Counted from the stretch's first letter, positions 1 to 8,376 are shown. The stretch is 64,000 nucleotides of DNA from DATBLQ01 sp036555325 (GCA_036555325.1 DATBLQ010000002.1:104189-168188); one strand, 5' to 3'. Numbers and translations: made by a program. The notes: generated by a model not told the origin, from the letters alone.

Positions 1-2
1 TG

Positions 3-500
3 CTACTGTTTTGGAATCGGCGAGCCTTGTGAGCTGCTCGTCCGCCCCGGGCCCTTGAAGCGTCCGACATTGCCGAGCAGTTGTTGCACAATGGTAAGTT
101 CCTTGCCTTTGGTTGGCGTTTTGCGGGTGCTGAAGTCGATGACTTCGCCGTCTTCCATTCCATAATTGGCGAAGGAGACAACTTGATCGTTGGCGTCGAA
201 CCTCACGGCGAACACCTGTCGCTCGGTTTCGACCGGATTGAAAAACGCTTTCTGTTCGACCCGGCTCGAGATGTAGTAGTAACTGTCGCCCTGGATATTG
301 ATGCTTGCCTTGGTAGAAGGTGAACCAAGCAATGCCTCTACCTCGGTCTTGGCCATTCCGGCTTGCACTTTCGCAAGATCGCCGCTGCGGGCCTGATAGC
401 CACGATAATCAATCGTCGGCTGACATCCCGCCAACGCTGTCAAAAAGAGAGCCAAAAGCAAGCCTCTGCGGAAATGTCGATCTACCTCAGCCGTCATCAA
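3..500 (-). CDS. bamE: Outer membrane assembly lipoprotein BamE (SmpA/OmlA family)
   Basis: This 165-residue lipoprotein matches the small BAM-complex subunit that helps insert beta-barrel proteins into the outer membrane. A hydrophobic signal ends in the lipobox LAGC, with Cys26 as the probable lipidation site. It is followed by the SmpA-type region (about residues 40-125) with the family pattern VQAGMAKTEVEALLGSPS and the later DxNDQVVS strand. The last 35 residues are basic and low in complexity, as in rhizobial homologues. Alternative starts lie one codon in, but both leave the lipobox intact. The stop codon is at 3-5, so the gene is complete. It diverges from the bc1 chaperone gene, with about 80 bp between them for promoters. 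The family call is solid. Confidence 0.9.
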   Translation of the reverse strand: MMTAEVDRHFRRGLLLALFLTALAGCQPTIDYRGYQARSGDLAKVQAGMAKTEVEALLGSPSTKASINIQGDSYYYISSRVEQKAFFNPVETERQVFAVRFDANDQVVSFANYGMEDGEVIDFSTRKTPTKGKELTIVQQLLGNVGRFKGPGRTSSSQGSPIPKQ

Positions 501-583
501 AAACCTATCTGGTAAATCTTCTCACTGGCTAGCATACTGACCGACGCAGGTCGACACCTACGCTCCGCTGCCTCGAGGCAAGC

Positions 584-1129
584 ATGTTCTTCAGACATTT
601 CTTTTCGCCCGCACCCGAAGCGCAAACCGCGCGAGACATTTATTCATCGATTGTGGCCAAGGCGCGGCAACCTTATTTCTATGCCGTACTCGGCGTGCCC
701 GATACGATCGACGGGCGTTTCGATATGATCCTGTTGCATGCCATTCTCCTCATGAACCGGTTGGCTCAGGGCAGCCCCGCCGCACGAGACCTCGCGCAGA
801 AGATTTTTGACGAGTTGTTCGCAGACATGGACCGCTCTTTACGGGAAATGGGTGTGGGTGATCTTTCCGTTGGAAAGCGCGTTCGCAAGATGGCCATGGC
901 CTTTTACGGCCGCGCCAAGGCATATCGCGACGCGTTGGCTGAGAATGACACGAGAGCGCTGCAAGCGGCCCTCGCAAGAAACATATTCCCCGAAGGGGTT
1001 GACGCTGGGACCGCGGCAAGCCTCACGGCCTATGTTTTGGCTTGCGCCAGGACCCTTTCTCTGCGGTCGGAAACCGAGTTGCTGGAAGGCCGCGTCGCCT
1101 TCCCCAATCCTGAAAACCGATCGCCATGA
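584..1129 (+). CDS. Ubiquinol-cytochrome c chaperone (CBP3/UQCC1-like)
   Basis: The 181-residue product has the ubiquinol-cytochrome c chaperone fold. The near-start SIVAKARQPYFY segment and the MDRSLREMGVGDLSVGKRVR block (about residues 85-105) are the most characteristic parts. Mitochondrial Cbp3 assists assembly of cytochrome b into complex III, and a similar cytosolic or membrane-peripheral role is inferred here. There is no signal peptide or membrane segment. The gene overlaps the downstream yceD by ATGA (1126-1129), so translation is probably coupled. This pair is commonly seen next to bamE and plsX in Hyphomicrobiales. Confidence 0.87.
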   Translation: MFFRHFFSPAPEAQTARDIYSSIVAKARQPYFYAVLGVPDTIDGRFDMILLHAILLMNRLAQGSPAARDLAQKIFDELFADMDRSLREMGVGDLSVGKRVRKMAMAFYGRAKAYRDALAENDTRALQAALARNIFPEGVDAGTAASLTAYVLACARTLSLRSETELLEGRVAFPNPENRSP

Positions 1130-1662
1130 TGCCCGAATTCAGTCGACTCATCGCAGTTGACCGCGTGCCGCCGGAAGGGATGACCGAGCACCTTTCCGCC
1201 ACTCCCGAAGAAAGGCAGGCTTTGGCGAAACGGTTCGGCTTGATCGCGATTCATGAGCTTTCCGCTCTTCTGCAACTTCAGCCGTGGAGACGTGGTGGTA
1301 TCAAGATCACTGGCAAGCTCAATGCCCGCGTCGAACAAACCTGTGTGGTCACGCTTGATCGATTCCAAGAGACTTTGACGGAGGAACTTACCCGCTACTT
1401 CGCCGGTCAAAACGCGCCCGGTCCGACCCCCGCAATTCGCTCGGTTGAGTCTCTCGAGGAAGATGAGCCGGACGTGATTAGCGGTGGTTCTATTGATCTG
1501 GGGGAAGTGGTCGCCGAATCATTGGGCCTTGCCATCGATCCCTATCCGCGCAAACCCGGCGCTGAGTTTACGTCGCAGTTTGCCAGCGATCGGTCTGGCC
1601 CACAGAGCCCCTTTACCGCCCTTAAGGCTCTGAAACGACGCACAAAAGGCGGGAATAAATGA
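1126..1662 (+). CDS. yceD: YceD/DUF177 family protein
   Basis: The 178-residue protein belongs to the YceD family (formerly DUF177), implicated in 23S rRNA accumulation in plants and bacteria and usually encoded before rpmF or plsX. The family core is visible as GKLNARVEQTCVVTLD (about residues 62-78) and an acidic segment EDEPDVISGGSIDLGE leading to VAESLGLAIDPYPR, where family members often carry conserved acidic and proline residues. It overlaps the upstream chaperone gene by 4 bp and is followed by a 45-codon ORF and plsX. rpmF is not in this gap, as is normal in alphaproteobacteria. The exact molecular role is not established from this sequence. Confidence 0.88.
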   Translation: MMPEFSRLIAVDRVPPEGMTEHLSATPEERQALAKRFGLIAIHELSALLQLQPWRRGGIKITGKLNARVEQTCVVTLDRFQETLTEELTRYFAGQNAPGPTPAIRSVESLEEDEPDVISGGSIDLGEVVAESLGLAIDPYPRKPGAEFTSQFASDRSGPQSPFTALKALKRRTKGGNK

Positions 1663-1796
1663 AGTTCCAGGGTCATCGAGGGATTTTGCTTGTAATGGAA
1701 GTGCTGCCGTTTATTGTCCGGCCGCTCCAGGCCAAGCTTCGTGCGGAGGAATCGCAGCCGGGGCGGCAGAGGGAAATTCCAGCCATTCGCTCATGA
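1659..1796 (+). CDS. Possible 45-residue protein coupled to yceD and plsX
   Basis: An ATG overlaps the yceD stop (ATGA at 1659-1662). The frame stays open for 45 codons and ends in a TGA that overlaps the plsX ATG (ATGA at 1793-1796), so it exactly fills the gap. The predicted peptide begins MKFQGHRGILLV, has a short hydrophobic N-terminal half (ILLVMEVLPFIV) and ends in a polar, Arg/Glu-rich half. I do not recognise it. An open frame of this length is not rare by chance at this base composition. The double stop/start overlap is what makes it worth listing. Alternatively it is a translated spacer that carries ribosomes to plsX, which lacks an obvious ribosome binding site. Confidence 0.35.
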   Translation: MKFQGHRGILLVMEVLPFIVRPLQAKLRAEESQPGRQREIPAIRS

Positions 1797-2854
1797 GCGG
1801 TTCTCAAACGATAGCCATCGACGCGATGGGCGGCGACATGGGTCCTGAAATGGTCGTGTCGTCCCTTGACCTCATTGCTGCCCGTCATCCTGGTTGGCGA
1901 TTCCTCTTGTTCGGTGATCAGAAGAAGATCGAGCCGCTGCTGTCGAGAGTCCGCCTCGCACGCTCCGCGACCGAGGTTAGGCACTCCGAAATTTCCATCT
2001 CGATGAACGACAAGCCCAGTCAGGCCCTACGGCGCGGCCGTGGAAAAAGCAGCATGTGGCACGCCATCGAGGCAGTCAGGGACAGCGGCGCCCAGGTTGC
2101 ACTGTCTGCGGGAAACACTGGTGCCCTAATGGCCATGGCCACTGTGATCCTGCGCACCATGCCCGGTGTCAAACGGCCGGCCATCGCCGCGATCTGGCCG
2201 ACGCTCAGGGGCGAGAGTGTCGTACTTGATGTTGGCGCTACGATCGGCGTGGACGCCGAACAGCTTGTAAGTTTCGCTATTATGGGGGAGGCCATGGCGC
2301 GCTGCGTCTTTCTGATTGAGCGCCCCACGGTTGGCCTGCTGAATATCGGAGTGGAGGAGGTTAAGGGCAACGAAGTCGTACGTGATGCCGGGCGTATTCT
2401 GCGTCAGGCACAACTGCCCATTGAGTACTACGGGTTCGTCGAAGGCGATGATATGGGCAAGGGCACGGTTGATGTGGTGGTAACCGAGGGGTTCACCGGT
2501 AATATCGCGTTGAAGACCGCCGAAGGCACGGCCAAGCAACTGATGGCCTACCTGAAAGCAGCGATGAAACGGACAATGCTTTCGCGCCTGGGAGCGTTTC
2601 TTGCAACCCGCGCCTTTGCCGCCTTGCGCGACAAAATGGACCCACGCCGGCACAATGGCGGGGTCTTTTTGGGCCTCAACGGCATCGTCGTTAAGAGTCA
2701 CGGAGCCACAGATCCTTTTGGATTTGCCGCCGCCGCCGACCTGGCGATCGAAATGGCGCGCAATGCAGTTATAGAAAAGATCGCCGCCGACCTGGCGGCA
2801 CTTGACGCGACTCCCCCGGCAGTGTCTGAAGAACCACTGGAACAACAGACCTAG
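1793..2854 (+). CDS. plsX: Phosphate acyltransferase PlsX
   Basis: PlsX makes acyl-phosphate from acyl-ACP for the PlsY step of phospholipid synthesis and sits peripherally on the membrane. The 353-residue length is typical. The nucleotide/phosphate-binding signature AMGGDMGP is at residues 11-18. Later family blocks include ALSAGNTGALMA (about 105-116), LNIGVEEVKGN and the VVVTEGFTGNIALKT motif. The start at 1793 gives the canonical SGSQTIAIDAMGGD opening. No strong Shine-Dalgarno is visible, consistent with coupling to the small upstream ORF. fabH follows after a 13-nt gap, the classic lipid-synthesis operon. Confidence 0.97.
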   Translation: MSGSQTIAIDAMGGDMGPEMVVSSLDLIAARHPGWRFLLFGDQKKIEPLLSRVRLARSATEVRHSEISISMNDKPSQALRRGRGKSSMWHAIEAVRDSGAQVALSAGNTGALMAMATVILRTMPGVKRPAIAAIWPTLRGESVVLDVGATIGVDAEQLVSFAIMGEAMARCVFLIERPTVGLLNIGVEEVKGNEVVRDAGRILRQAQLPIEYYGFVEGDDMGKGTVDVVVTEGFTGNIALKTAEGTAKQLMAYLKAAMKRTMLSRLGAFLATRAFAALRDKMDPRRHNGGVFLGLNGIVVKSHGATDPFGFAAAADLAIEMARNAVIEKIAADLAALDATPPAVSEEPLEQQT

Positions 2855-2867
2855 GGTGGTTCGCTTA

Positions 2868-3839
2868 ATGCGCCGATCCGTCATCAAGGGCGTCGGGTCC
2901 TACCTGCCGGCCAAGGTCCTGACAAATGAAGACCTTTCCCGGATGGTCGATACCAGCGACGCTTGGATCGTCGAACGGACCGGCATCAAGGAGCGGCGGA
3001 TTGCGGCTGAGGGCGAATTGACATCCGATCTCGCTGTTGCCGCTGCCACGGCGGCCTTGAACGATGCGAAGATGGACCCTGGTCGCATCGACCTGCTTAT
3101 CGTTGCGACGGCCACCCCCGATCAGACATTTCCGGCCACTGCCGCCACTGTTCAGGCAAAACTGGGAATGACGTCCGGTGCTGCCTTCGATATTCAGGCA
3201 GTGTGCTCCGGCTTCATCTATGGCCTCACCACGGCCGACAGCTTGATGAAGACAGGCCAAGCCACGCGCGCGCTTGTCATTGGAGCCGAAGTGTTTTCGC
3301 GCATTCTCGACTGGAAGGACCGCAGCACGTGTGTGCTGTTCGGGGATGGAGCTGGTGCATTCGTCCTCGAAGCGGCAAACGGCAATGGAACAATTCAAGA
3401 TCGCGGTATATTGGCCTCGCGGCTGCGCTCGGATGGCCGCTACCGCGACAAGCTCTACGTCGACGGTGGCCCATCCAGCACCAGAACAACGGGCGTCGTG
3501 CGGATGGAGGGCCGCGAAGTGTTCAGACACGCCGTGACCAACATTGCTTCAATTATCGCTGAAACACTTACTGACCAGGGAATTGACGCGAAGGACATCG
3601 ACTGGTTCGTTCCCCATCAAGCCAACCGCCGGATTCTCGAGGGGACTGCCAGAAAACTCGGGCTTCGAGAGGAAAGCATTGTCATTACGCTTGACAAACA
3701 CGGCAACACTTCAGCAGCCTCCATTCCACTGGCTTTTGACGCGGCTGTTAAAGATGGCCGCATCAAAAGAGGCGATTTGATATTGATGGAAGCGATGGGC
3801 GGCGGATTTACCTGGGGTGCCACACTGGCAAGATTCTAA
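2868..3839 (+). CDS. fabH: Beta-ketoacyl-ACP synthase III FabH
   Basis: FabH condenses acetyl-CoA with malonyl-ACP to start type II fatty acid synthesis. The 323-residue protein shows the full Cys-His-Asn triad: Cys113 in AVCSGF, His250 in VPHQANRRI and Asn280 in HGNTSAAS. The start at 2868 (MRRSVIKGVGSYLP) gives the conserved N-terminus. A longer frame reaching back to 2802 would overlap plsX and adds unrelated residues, so it was rejected. The gene follows plsX closely and precedes ihfA by about 100 bp. Confidence 0.97.
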   Translation: MRRSVIKGVGSYLPAKVLTNEDLSRMVDTSDAWIVERTGIKERRIAAEGELTSDLAVAAATAALNDAKMDPGRIDLLIVATATPDQTFPATAATVQAKLGMTSGAAFDIQAVCSGFIYGLTTADSLMKTGQATRALVIGAEVFSRILDWKDRSTCVLFGDGAGAFVLEAANGNGTIQDRGILASRLRSDGRYRDKLYVDGGPSSTRTTGVVRMEGREVFRHAVTNIASIIAETLTDQGIDAKDIDWFVPHQANRRILEGTARKLGLREESIVITLDKHGNTSAASIPLAFDAAVKDGRIKRGDLILMEAMGGGFTWGATLARF

Positions 3840-3942
3840 TCCCGATCTTAACCCTTTGACATTGTTGGCTCCCAGCTTGGAAACCTGTTGATTAAGCGCG
3901 CCAACCCCGGTAGTTTGTTAATGTGAACGTCGTGAGGGGTGA

Positions 3943-4263
3943 ATGGCTGGCAAGACGTTGACTCGCGCCGACCTGAGCGAATCAGTGCACCGCCAAGTCG
4001 GTCTGTCGCGTACAGAATCGGCGGAATTGGTAAAGTTGATCCTAGATACCATGGCTGACACCATCGTCGAGGGCCACGGTATCAAGCTTTCTTCATTCGG
4101 CACTTTTCTTGTGCGTCACAAAACCGGCCGCATAGGCCGGAATCCGAAAACCGGTCAGGAAGTTCCGATCACACCGCGTCGCGTACTTGTGTTCAGACCG
4201 AGCCAGGTGATGAAGAACATCATCAACGGTTTGCCTGCAGGCGAGGACGACAAAACAGAATGA
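3943..4263 (+). CDS. ihfA: Integration host factor subunit alpha
   Basis: This 106-residue protein is the alpha subunit of the DNA-bending heterodimer IHF. The HU/IHF domain covers residues 4-95, with the DNA-clamping arm GRIGRNPKTGQEVPI and the family ending RRVLVFRPSQVMK. A ribosome binding site (GAGGGGTG) lies just before the ATG. The preceding 103 bp contain a TTGACA at 3856-3861 without a convincing -10 at the right distance, so no promoter is claimed. The stop overlaps the merR-type gene by ATGA. The ihfA plus MerR arrangement after fabH is widespread in alphaproteobacteria. The beta subunit gene is not in the window. Confidence 0.95.
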   Translation: MAGKTLTRADLSESVHRQVGLSRTESAELVKLILDTMADTIVEGHGIKLSSFGTFLVRHKTGRIGRNPKTGQEVPITPRRVLVFRPSQVMKNIINGLPAGEDDKTE

Positions 4264-4814
4264 CTTCCATATCCGAACCCGTTCGCAAACCGGATGAAGC
4301 TGGCGCCCGTCCGGCGAAGGCGCCTGAGGCCTTTCGCACCATCAGCGAAGTCGCCGGCGACCTTAATATTCCCCAGCATGTGCTGCGCTTTTGGGAAACC
4401 CGGTTCTCCCAAATCAGGCCAATGAAGCGCGGTGGGGGCCGCCGCTTTTATCGCCCGGTCGATGTCGACCTGTTGAAGGGAATTCGTCATCTGCTTTACG
4501 CCCAAGGCTATACCATTCGCGGCGTGCAGCGGATTTTGAAGGAGCAGGGCACAGCCCATTTGGTAGAACTCGGTCGCGCCGCTGCTGACAGCGCCGAGAC
4601 CGCCCCTGCAGCTGACGATGGCAGGCCGATGCCCAACGCTCCGCGGCGCCCGCGAATTGTAGCCGGGGCAGACACAGACAAGCCTCAGGTGCTCGGAAGC
4701 TCTCAGGCACCGCGCCTGGCCATGAGCAAGGAGCAGATTACCGGTTTGCGCGAGGCGCTTGCTGATTTGCTGTGGGCGCGCCGGATCCTCTCCGGCAGCG
4801 GCAGAACACATTAG
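4260..4814 (+). CDS. MerR family transcriptional regulator
   Basis: The 184-residue protein carries an N-terminal MerR winged helix-turn-helix at about residues 25-95 (FRTISEVAGDLNIP, VLRFWETRF, GGGRRFYRPVDVDLLKGIRHLLY, GYTIRGVQRIL). The rest is a Pro/Ala-rich linker ending in a short helix LREALADLLWARRIL. There is no metal-binding cysteine set or drug-binding domain, so the effector is unknown. It is translated from a 4-bp overlap with ihfA. The conserved pairing suggests co-regulation with IHF, but the target genes cannot be read from the sequence. Confidence 0.9.
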   Translation: MTSISEPVRKPDEAGARPAKAPEAFRTISEVAGDLNIPQHVLRFWETRFSQIRPMKRGGGRRFYRPVDVDLLKGIRHLLYAQGYTIRGVQRILKEQGTAHLVELGRAAADSAETAPAADDGRPMPNAPRRPRIVAGADTDKPQVLGSSQAPRLAMSKEQITGLREALADLLWARRILSGSGRTH

Positions 4815-4837
4815 CCGTTCTCGAATCCGACGAACGG
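4815..4837 (+). terminator. Weak hairpin after the merR-type gene
   Basis: Immediately after the stop codon, CCGTTCTCG pairs with CGA-C-GAACGG, a 9-bp stem with one bulged C and a 4-nt loop. It is followed by ATGGCTTTCTCTC rather than a clean U-tract. It sits between the ihfA operon and tRNA-Pro, where a terminator would be expected, but the missing U-run makes the call tentative. Confidence 0.3.
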
Positions 4838-4880
4838 ATGGCTTTCTCTCGGCGAAACCAAATGCTATATCCGCGGCCGT

Positions 4881-4957
4881 CGGAGCGTAGCGCAGCCCGG
4901 TAGCGCACTACTCTGGGGGGGTAGGGGTCGCGGGTTCGAATCCCGCCGCTCCGACCA
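4881..4957 (+). tRNA. tRNA-Pro (anticodon GGG)
   Basis: The 77-nt sequence folds as a full cloverleaf. The acceptor stem is CGGAGCG/CGCTCCG. The D arm is GCGC..GCGC with the AGCCCGGTA loop. The anticodon stem is CTACT/GGTAG around the loop CTGGGGG, giving anticodon GGG. The T arm is GCGGG-TTCGAAT-CCCGC, and the 3' ACCA is encoded. It decodes CCC/CCU proline codons. Its 3' half is overlapped on the other strand by the end of the glycosyltransferase gene. Confidence 0.95.
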
Positions 4958-5789
4958 TTTCACCTGCCGTTTGCAAACCCACGCGGTTTTGCGCTTTGTT
5001 GCAACTAAGTGCCTTGCCCCCCCTCAGCAGCACCCGCGGAGTGAGAAAAAGGAGCAACGTGCGAGTCATGCCAAAAAAGCAAAGAATACTTCCGTCACGA
5101 TAGGTCCACTGGATCCTCAACCGGCTCCATAACTGCAACTTGCGTTTCTTCACCGAGAGGCCATTGGCATCCTGGAAAACATGGACAAGAACGTCAGGGA
5201 TATTGGCTAGGACACAACCATGCTTTGCCGCTCGCCAGCAAAGTTCATAGTCTTCGGCAGATTCCTTACCAAACAAACCGATCTTCCGAAACAAGCGGGC
5301 GCGAACCATGATCGATGGATGGATAAAGGGCATGGTATAATGAAGCTGCCGAGTAAGATCCCGATTTTCGGTCGGCGGGGCGAATAGGTAATTCGAACCG
5401 GTATTGGGAGAGGTGATCAATACCCAGGTGCCGAGCAGATCGACGTCTGGTCGCGAGTGAAAATACAGGTGCGACCGCTCCAGCCGTTGGGGAGCGCACC
5501 AGTCACCGCAGTCCATCCGAGCGATGAATTCGTGGCCTGTTTCCAAAGCCCGCTGAATGCCCGCATTGACCGCGCCGGCTACACCGAGGTTCTTCTTAAG
5601 TTCGATCAACCGATAATCGAGTCCCCGAAGAAGCGCATGATAATCCGGCTTGGCGACACTTCCGTCATCGACAACATAGAGGCGAAAGGGCACGGTCTGT
5701 TGCCGCAGGCTGTCAAGCGTCATGCCGATCCCTGGGCCGGGATTGTAGACGGGAAGAACAACAGCGATCTCGGGAGTATGTGTGCTCAT
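4908..5789 (-). CDS. Glycosyltransferase family 2 protein (exopolysaccharide)
   Basis: The 293-residue GT-A enzyme shows VVDDGS (DDG 41-43) for nucleotide-sugar binding, a DxD-like MDCGD (92-96) and the catalytic-base region SAEDYELCWR (ED 179-180). It probably adds a sugar to the lipid-linked repeat unit on the inner membrane. It overlaps the flippase gene by ATGA. Its last 16 codons (from MVGAAGFEP) are the antisense of tRNA-Pro and end at a TAG inside the anticodon arm. That tail resembles the familiar GAAGFEPATP readthrough artefact, so the functional C-terminus is probably about residue 270-277. The acceptor and donor sugars are unknown. Confidence 0.88.
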   Translation of the reverse strand: MSTHTPEIAVVLPVYNPGPGIGMTLDSLRQQTVPFRLYVVDDGSVAKPDYHALLRGLDYRLIELKKNLGVAGAVNAGIQRALETGHEFIARMDCGDWCAPQRLERSHLYFHSRPDVDLLGTWVLITSPNTGSNYLFAPPTENRDLTRQLHYTMPFIHPSIMVRARLFRKIGLFGKESAEDYELCWRAAKHGCVLANIPDVLVHVFQDANGLSVKKRKLQLWSRLRIQWTYRDGSILCFFGMTRTLLLFLTPRVLLRGGKALSCNKAQNRVGLQTAGEMVGAAGFEPATPTPPE

Positions 5790-7168
5790 GCATGCCTTTC
5801 TGCTGTCTTAGTGGGAAGCCGCTTCCAACACAGGCCGAAGATCGAGCAATCCAATCCAAGTTCGGAACGCAAGAGTCTCAAAGCCCAGATATTCCAGCCG
5901 ATCAGGCCAAGCGCGTTGGGCACGGCGGCTCCGATCGGTCCTAACACGGGTGTCAGCACGCATTGCGTGACCAGAGTCGCCGCGTAACAAAGCGCCGTGG
6001 TTTTCAGATAGTCGCGCTCACGCCCGATCATCTGCAAAAAGATGGCAGTAGGTCCGCAGATCGCGTCGAACCCCAACCCCACGGCAAGGATCAGAAGCAA
6101 ATCATACGCGTGCACGAAACCCTCATCGAACATACCGAGCAGCCATCGTCCGGCGAAGAGGAGGAACAAGAAACCTAGCAAGGTGGGAACGGCGATGCAG
6201 ACCGATAAGACGCGACAAAGCCTCGTGAGCTCGGTGGTGTTGCCAGCATGATAGTACCGTGCGAAGAGCGGTGCTCCAACCATGCTACCCGCAATCAGTG
6301 TCAAACCGAGGAGACCCGCGGTGCGAAGAGCAGCAAAATATGAGCCTGTTTCTTCAGGGGTCAGAAACAGACCTACCACGACAACGTCGAATTGTTGCAC
6401 CATGGCGAAGAGCACGCCTCCTCCCCACATGGGCCATAGGGCCTTGAGCCATCCGGAACGAATCTCGGGCGGCACCGATTCTTTCGTGTCTGTACGGGCC
6501 ATGCCAATCGACCAGATGGATTGGACAGCCGCGATCACCACGAGCAGCGTTCCTGCGAGGAATAACCCCTCTACCGCATCGAGCTTGACATGCGCCATGC
6601 CGAGCAATGCCAGTGCCGACACCAACGCAATTCGCCAGATGATATCGCGCGGCGCGAGCGCGATAACTGTGCGTCCGTCGGCCCGCAGCGCACTTGCGCC
6701 AAACTCGCTTAATGCGATCGCAGCCATCAAAAGTACGATCGCTGCATGGTAGATCGTATCCCCACTGGTTCTTTTCCCGAAAAACAGACTGACCGCCATG
6801 ACGCCAACTGCGGTCGCAAGCGCGCCCCCAAACGTGCCCCACCAGCCCCAGCGTACGAAGCTCGATCCAAGCCTACTACGCCCGCTGACCTGATATTCCG
6901 GCCAGAATCTGAGCACCGCCGTGCTCAAACCGCCGGCCGCGAATGCCGCCAGTGCAATTGCAAGGCTGAATCCGAAACTGAACCTGCCGAAATCATCGCT
7001 CGACATATGCCGCGCGAAAACCACAAACATGAGATAGCTAAGTCCGGCCGTACCAACTTTGATCAGCAGCGCGGCTAAGCCGCCCGAGATAATTGATTGA
7101 GCAAGTGCATCAGTTTTCTTGCGGGGGCTGAGAAGCCACATGGCGTATTGCTTGAGCACCGCGCTCAT
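5786..7168 (-). CDS. Polysaccharide flippase (Wzx-like, MOP superfamily)
   Basis: This polytopic protein of about 460 residues has the dozen or so hydrophobic helices of Wzx/MATE-type exporters. Examples are GLSYLMFVVFARHMSSDDFGRFSFGFSLA near the start and the LGFDAICGPTAIFLQMIG helix late in the protein. It would flip undecaprenyl-linked repeat units to the periplasm. I chose the ATG at 7168 (MSAVLKQYAM) because it overlaps the upstream ligase stop by ATGA. An extension to 7237 adds 23 residues of unlikely composition. Neighbours supply the polymerase, initiating transferase and export lipoprotein, which supports the role. Confidence 0.88.
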   Translation of the reverse strand: MSAVLKQYAMWLLSPRKKTDALAQSIISGGLAALLIKVGTAGLSYLMFVVFARHMSSDDFGRFSFGFSLAIALAAFAAGGLSTAVLRFWPEYQVSGRSRLGSSFVRWGWWGTFGGALATAVGVMAVSLFFGKRTSGDTIYHAAIVLLMAAIALSEFGASALRADGRTVIALAPRDIIWRIALVSALALLGMAHVKLDAVEGLFLAGTLLVVIAAVQSIWSIGMARTDTKESVPPEIRSGWLKALWPMWGGGVLFAMVQQFDVVVVGLFLTPEETGSYFAALRTAGLLGLTLIAGSMVGAPLFARYYHAGNTTELTRLCRVLSVCIAVPTLLGFLFLLFAGRWLLGMFDEGFVHAYDLLLILAVGLGFDAICGPTAIFLQMIGRERDYLKTTALCYAATLVTQCVLTPVLGPIGAAVPNALGLIGWNIWALRLLRSELGLDCSIFGLCWKRLPTKTAERHA

Positions 7169-8376
7169 TGCCTCGCCTCGGTCGTTGCCCCATGCAAACC
7201 CCACATGACGCCGATCAGCAGAAACAAGTGACGCCAATGTTCGGTATCGATCTGGATGCTTTGCAGGATGATCGCAACCATTGGGCAGAACACGGCGATC
7301 GCCTGCTGCTGGAAGAGAGAGCGCCTAAGGATCGTCTTCCATCCGATCCAGATCGTCATTGCAATGAGCAGCAAAAAGCTTAACCCCCCGAGCCATCCGT
7401 TCGAGGCAAAAACGTTGATGAAGACATTGTGTGGATCGTTGCCGAACACGGTGCGAAACTGCAGCGGCCCCATGCCGTTCGGCAATTGCAGCAGCAGTGG
7501 CAGGCTGTTGAGTTGATTGCCGAACCGCCCGGTTTCTCCTCCGTCATAATAGTTGATCAAATTGGCGCGTTCGGCAAAGAGAGTGCGGGTGCTTTCAAAA
7601 GAAAGAGCAAATAAGATGAGTGTCGTGGCAGCGATGCAGATGCCGCAGACCAGAAGTACAATGCGTGTTCTTGTTTTTCCTGAGGGATGCAGAAGAAAAT
7701 TGATCGCTGCCAGAAGTGTCAGCGCTACCGCAGCGTTGATCCAGGCGCCACGCGAGAAGGCAAAGAACAACCCTGCGCCGATGATGCACAACGCCATGGC
7801 CGACCACAGTCTATGCCGCTGCTCGCCAAGCAAGAAACCTTGCGTCAGAAAGCAGAGCGCCGCCACCAGGAAGGCCGAGAACACGTTGGGGTCCTTGAAC
7901 AAGCCCTGCGCCCGGTACATGGGCGCCCAAGATCCTCTGAGACCACCGACATCGAAATAGCCGATGAGACCGCAAATCGAGGCCATCACGGCAGCCCAGA
8001 TGTAAGCATTGCGAATGACGGCGAACCGCGTGGGGTCGCCCGCTATCAGCCCCGAAAAGAAAAGGGCAGTCGCTCCCATGAAAAGCGAGATTGCCACGAA
8101 CAATAACGCATCAGAATCCTCCGCCACCGGGACCAGGCTCGCTATTCCTCCGACATTGTAAAGCACCAGGGCAGCCGCGAAAGGCAGTGCGGTGGGGTGG
8201 AAACGAAGACCGACCGGCAGAAACACCATTGCGGCGGCGAGGAACAGAAATTCGTAAGGAGAGGGCTCGATCGCGACAAGCCATCCCGAGGCGACGAACA
8301 ACCAAAGTGTGGCGCGTTGCGCCTGCCACCAGGACAGTGCCGTTCCATCCATCCTCTCGCTGCTGATGGCGCTCAA
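7165..8376 (-). CDS. O-antigen ligase/Wzy-type polymerase family membrane protein
   Basis: The 403-residue protein has about ten to twelve membrane helices and a large periplasmic loop (about residues 270-340) of the Wzy_C/O-antigen ligase type. The GRFGNQLNSLP, PNGMGPLQF and NDPHNVFINVFASNGWLGG segments are the family hallmark near the catalytic loop. In a locus with a flippase and an OPX protein it most likely polymerises exopolysaccharide repeat units at the periplasmic face rather than ligating to lipid A. It overlaps both neighbours by 4 bp, so the block is translated as one unit. Confidence 0.87.
   Translation of the reverse strand: MSAISSERMDGTALSWWQAQRATLWLFVASGWLVAIEPSPYEFLFLAAAMVFLPVGLRFHPTALPFAAALVLYNVGGIASLVPVAEDSDALLFVAISLFMGATALFFSGLIAGDPTRFAVIRNAYIWAAVMASICGLIGYFDVGGLRGSWAPMYRAQGLFKDPNVFSAFLVAALCFLTQGFLLGEQRHRLWSAMALCIIGAGLFFAFSRGAWINAAVALTLLAAINFLLHPSGKTRTRIVLLVCGICIAATTLILFALSFESTRTLFAERANLINYYDGGETGRFGNQLNSLPLLLQLPNGMGPLQFRTVFGNDPHNVFINVFASNGWLGGLSFLLLIAMTIWIGWKTILRRSLFQQQAIAVFCPMVAIILQSIQIDTEHWRHLFLLIGVMWGLHGATTEARQ

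Noticed and set aside
3856..3884. TTGACA at 3856-3861 looks like a -35 for ihfA.
   Set aside because: The sequence 17 nt downstream (GGAAAC) does not resemble a -10, so no promoter is claimed.
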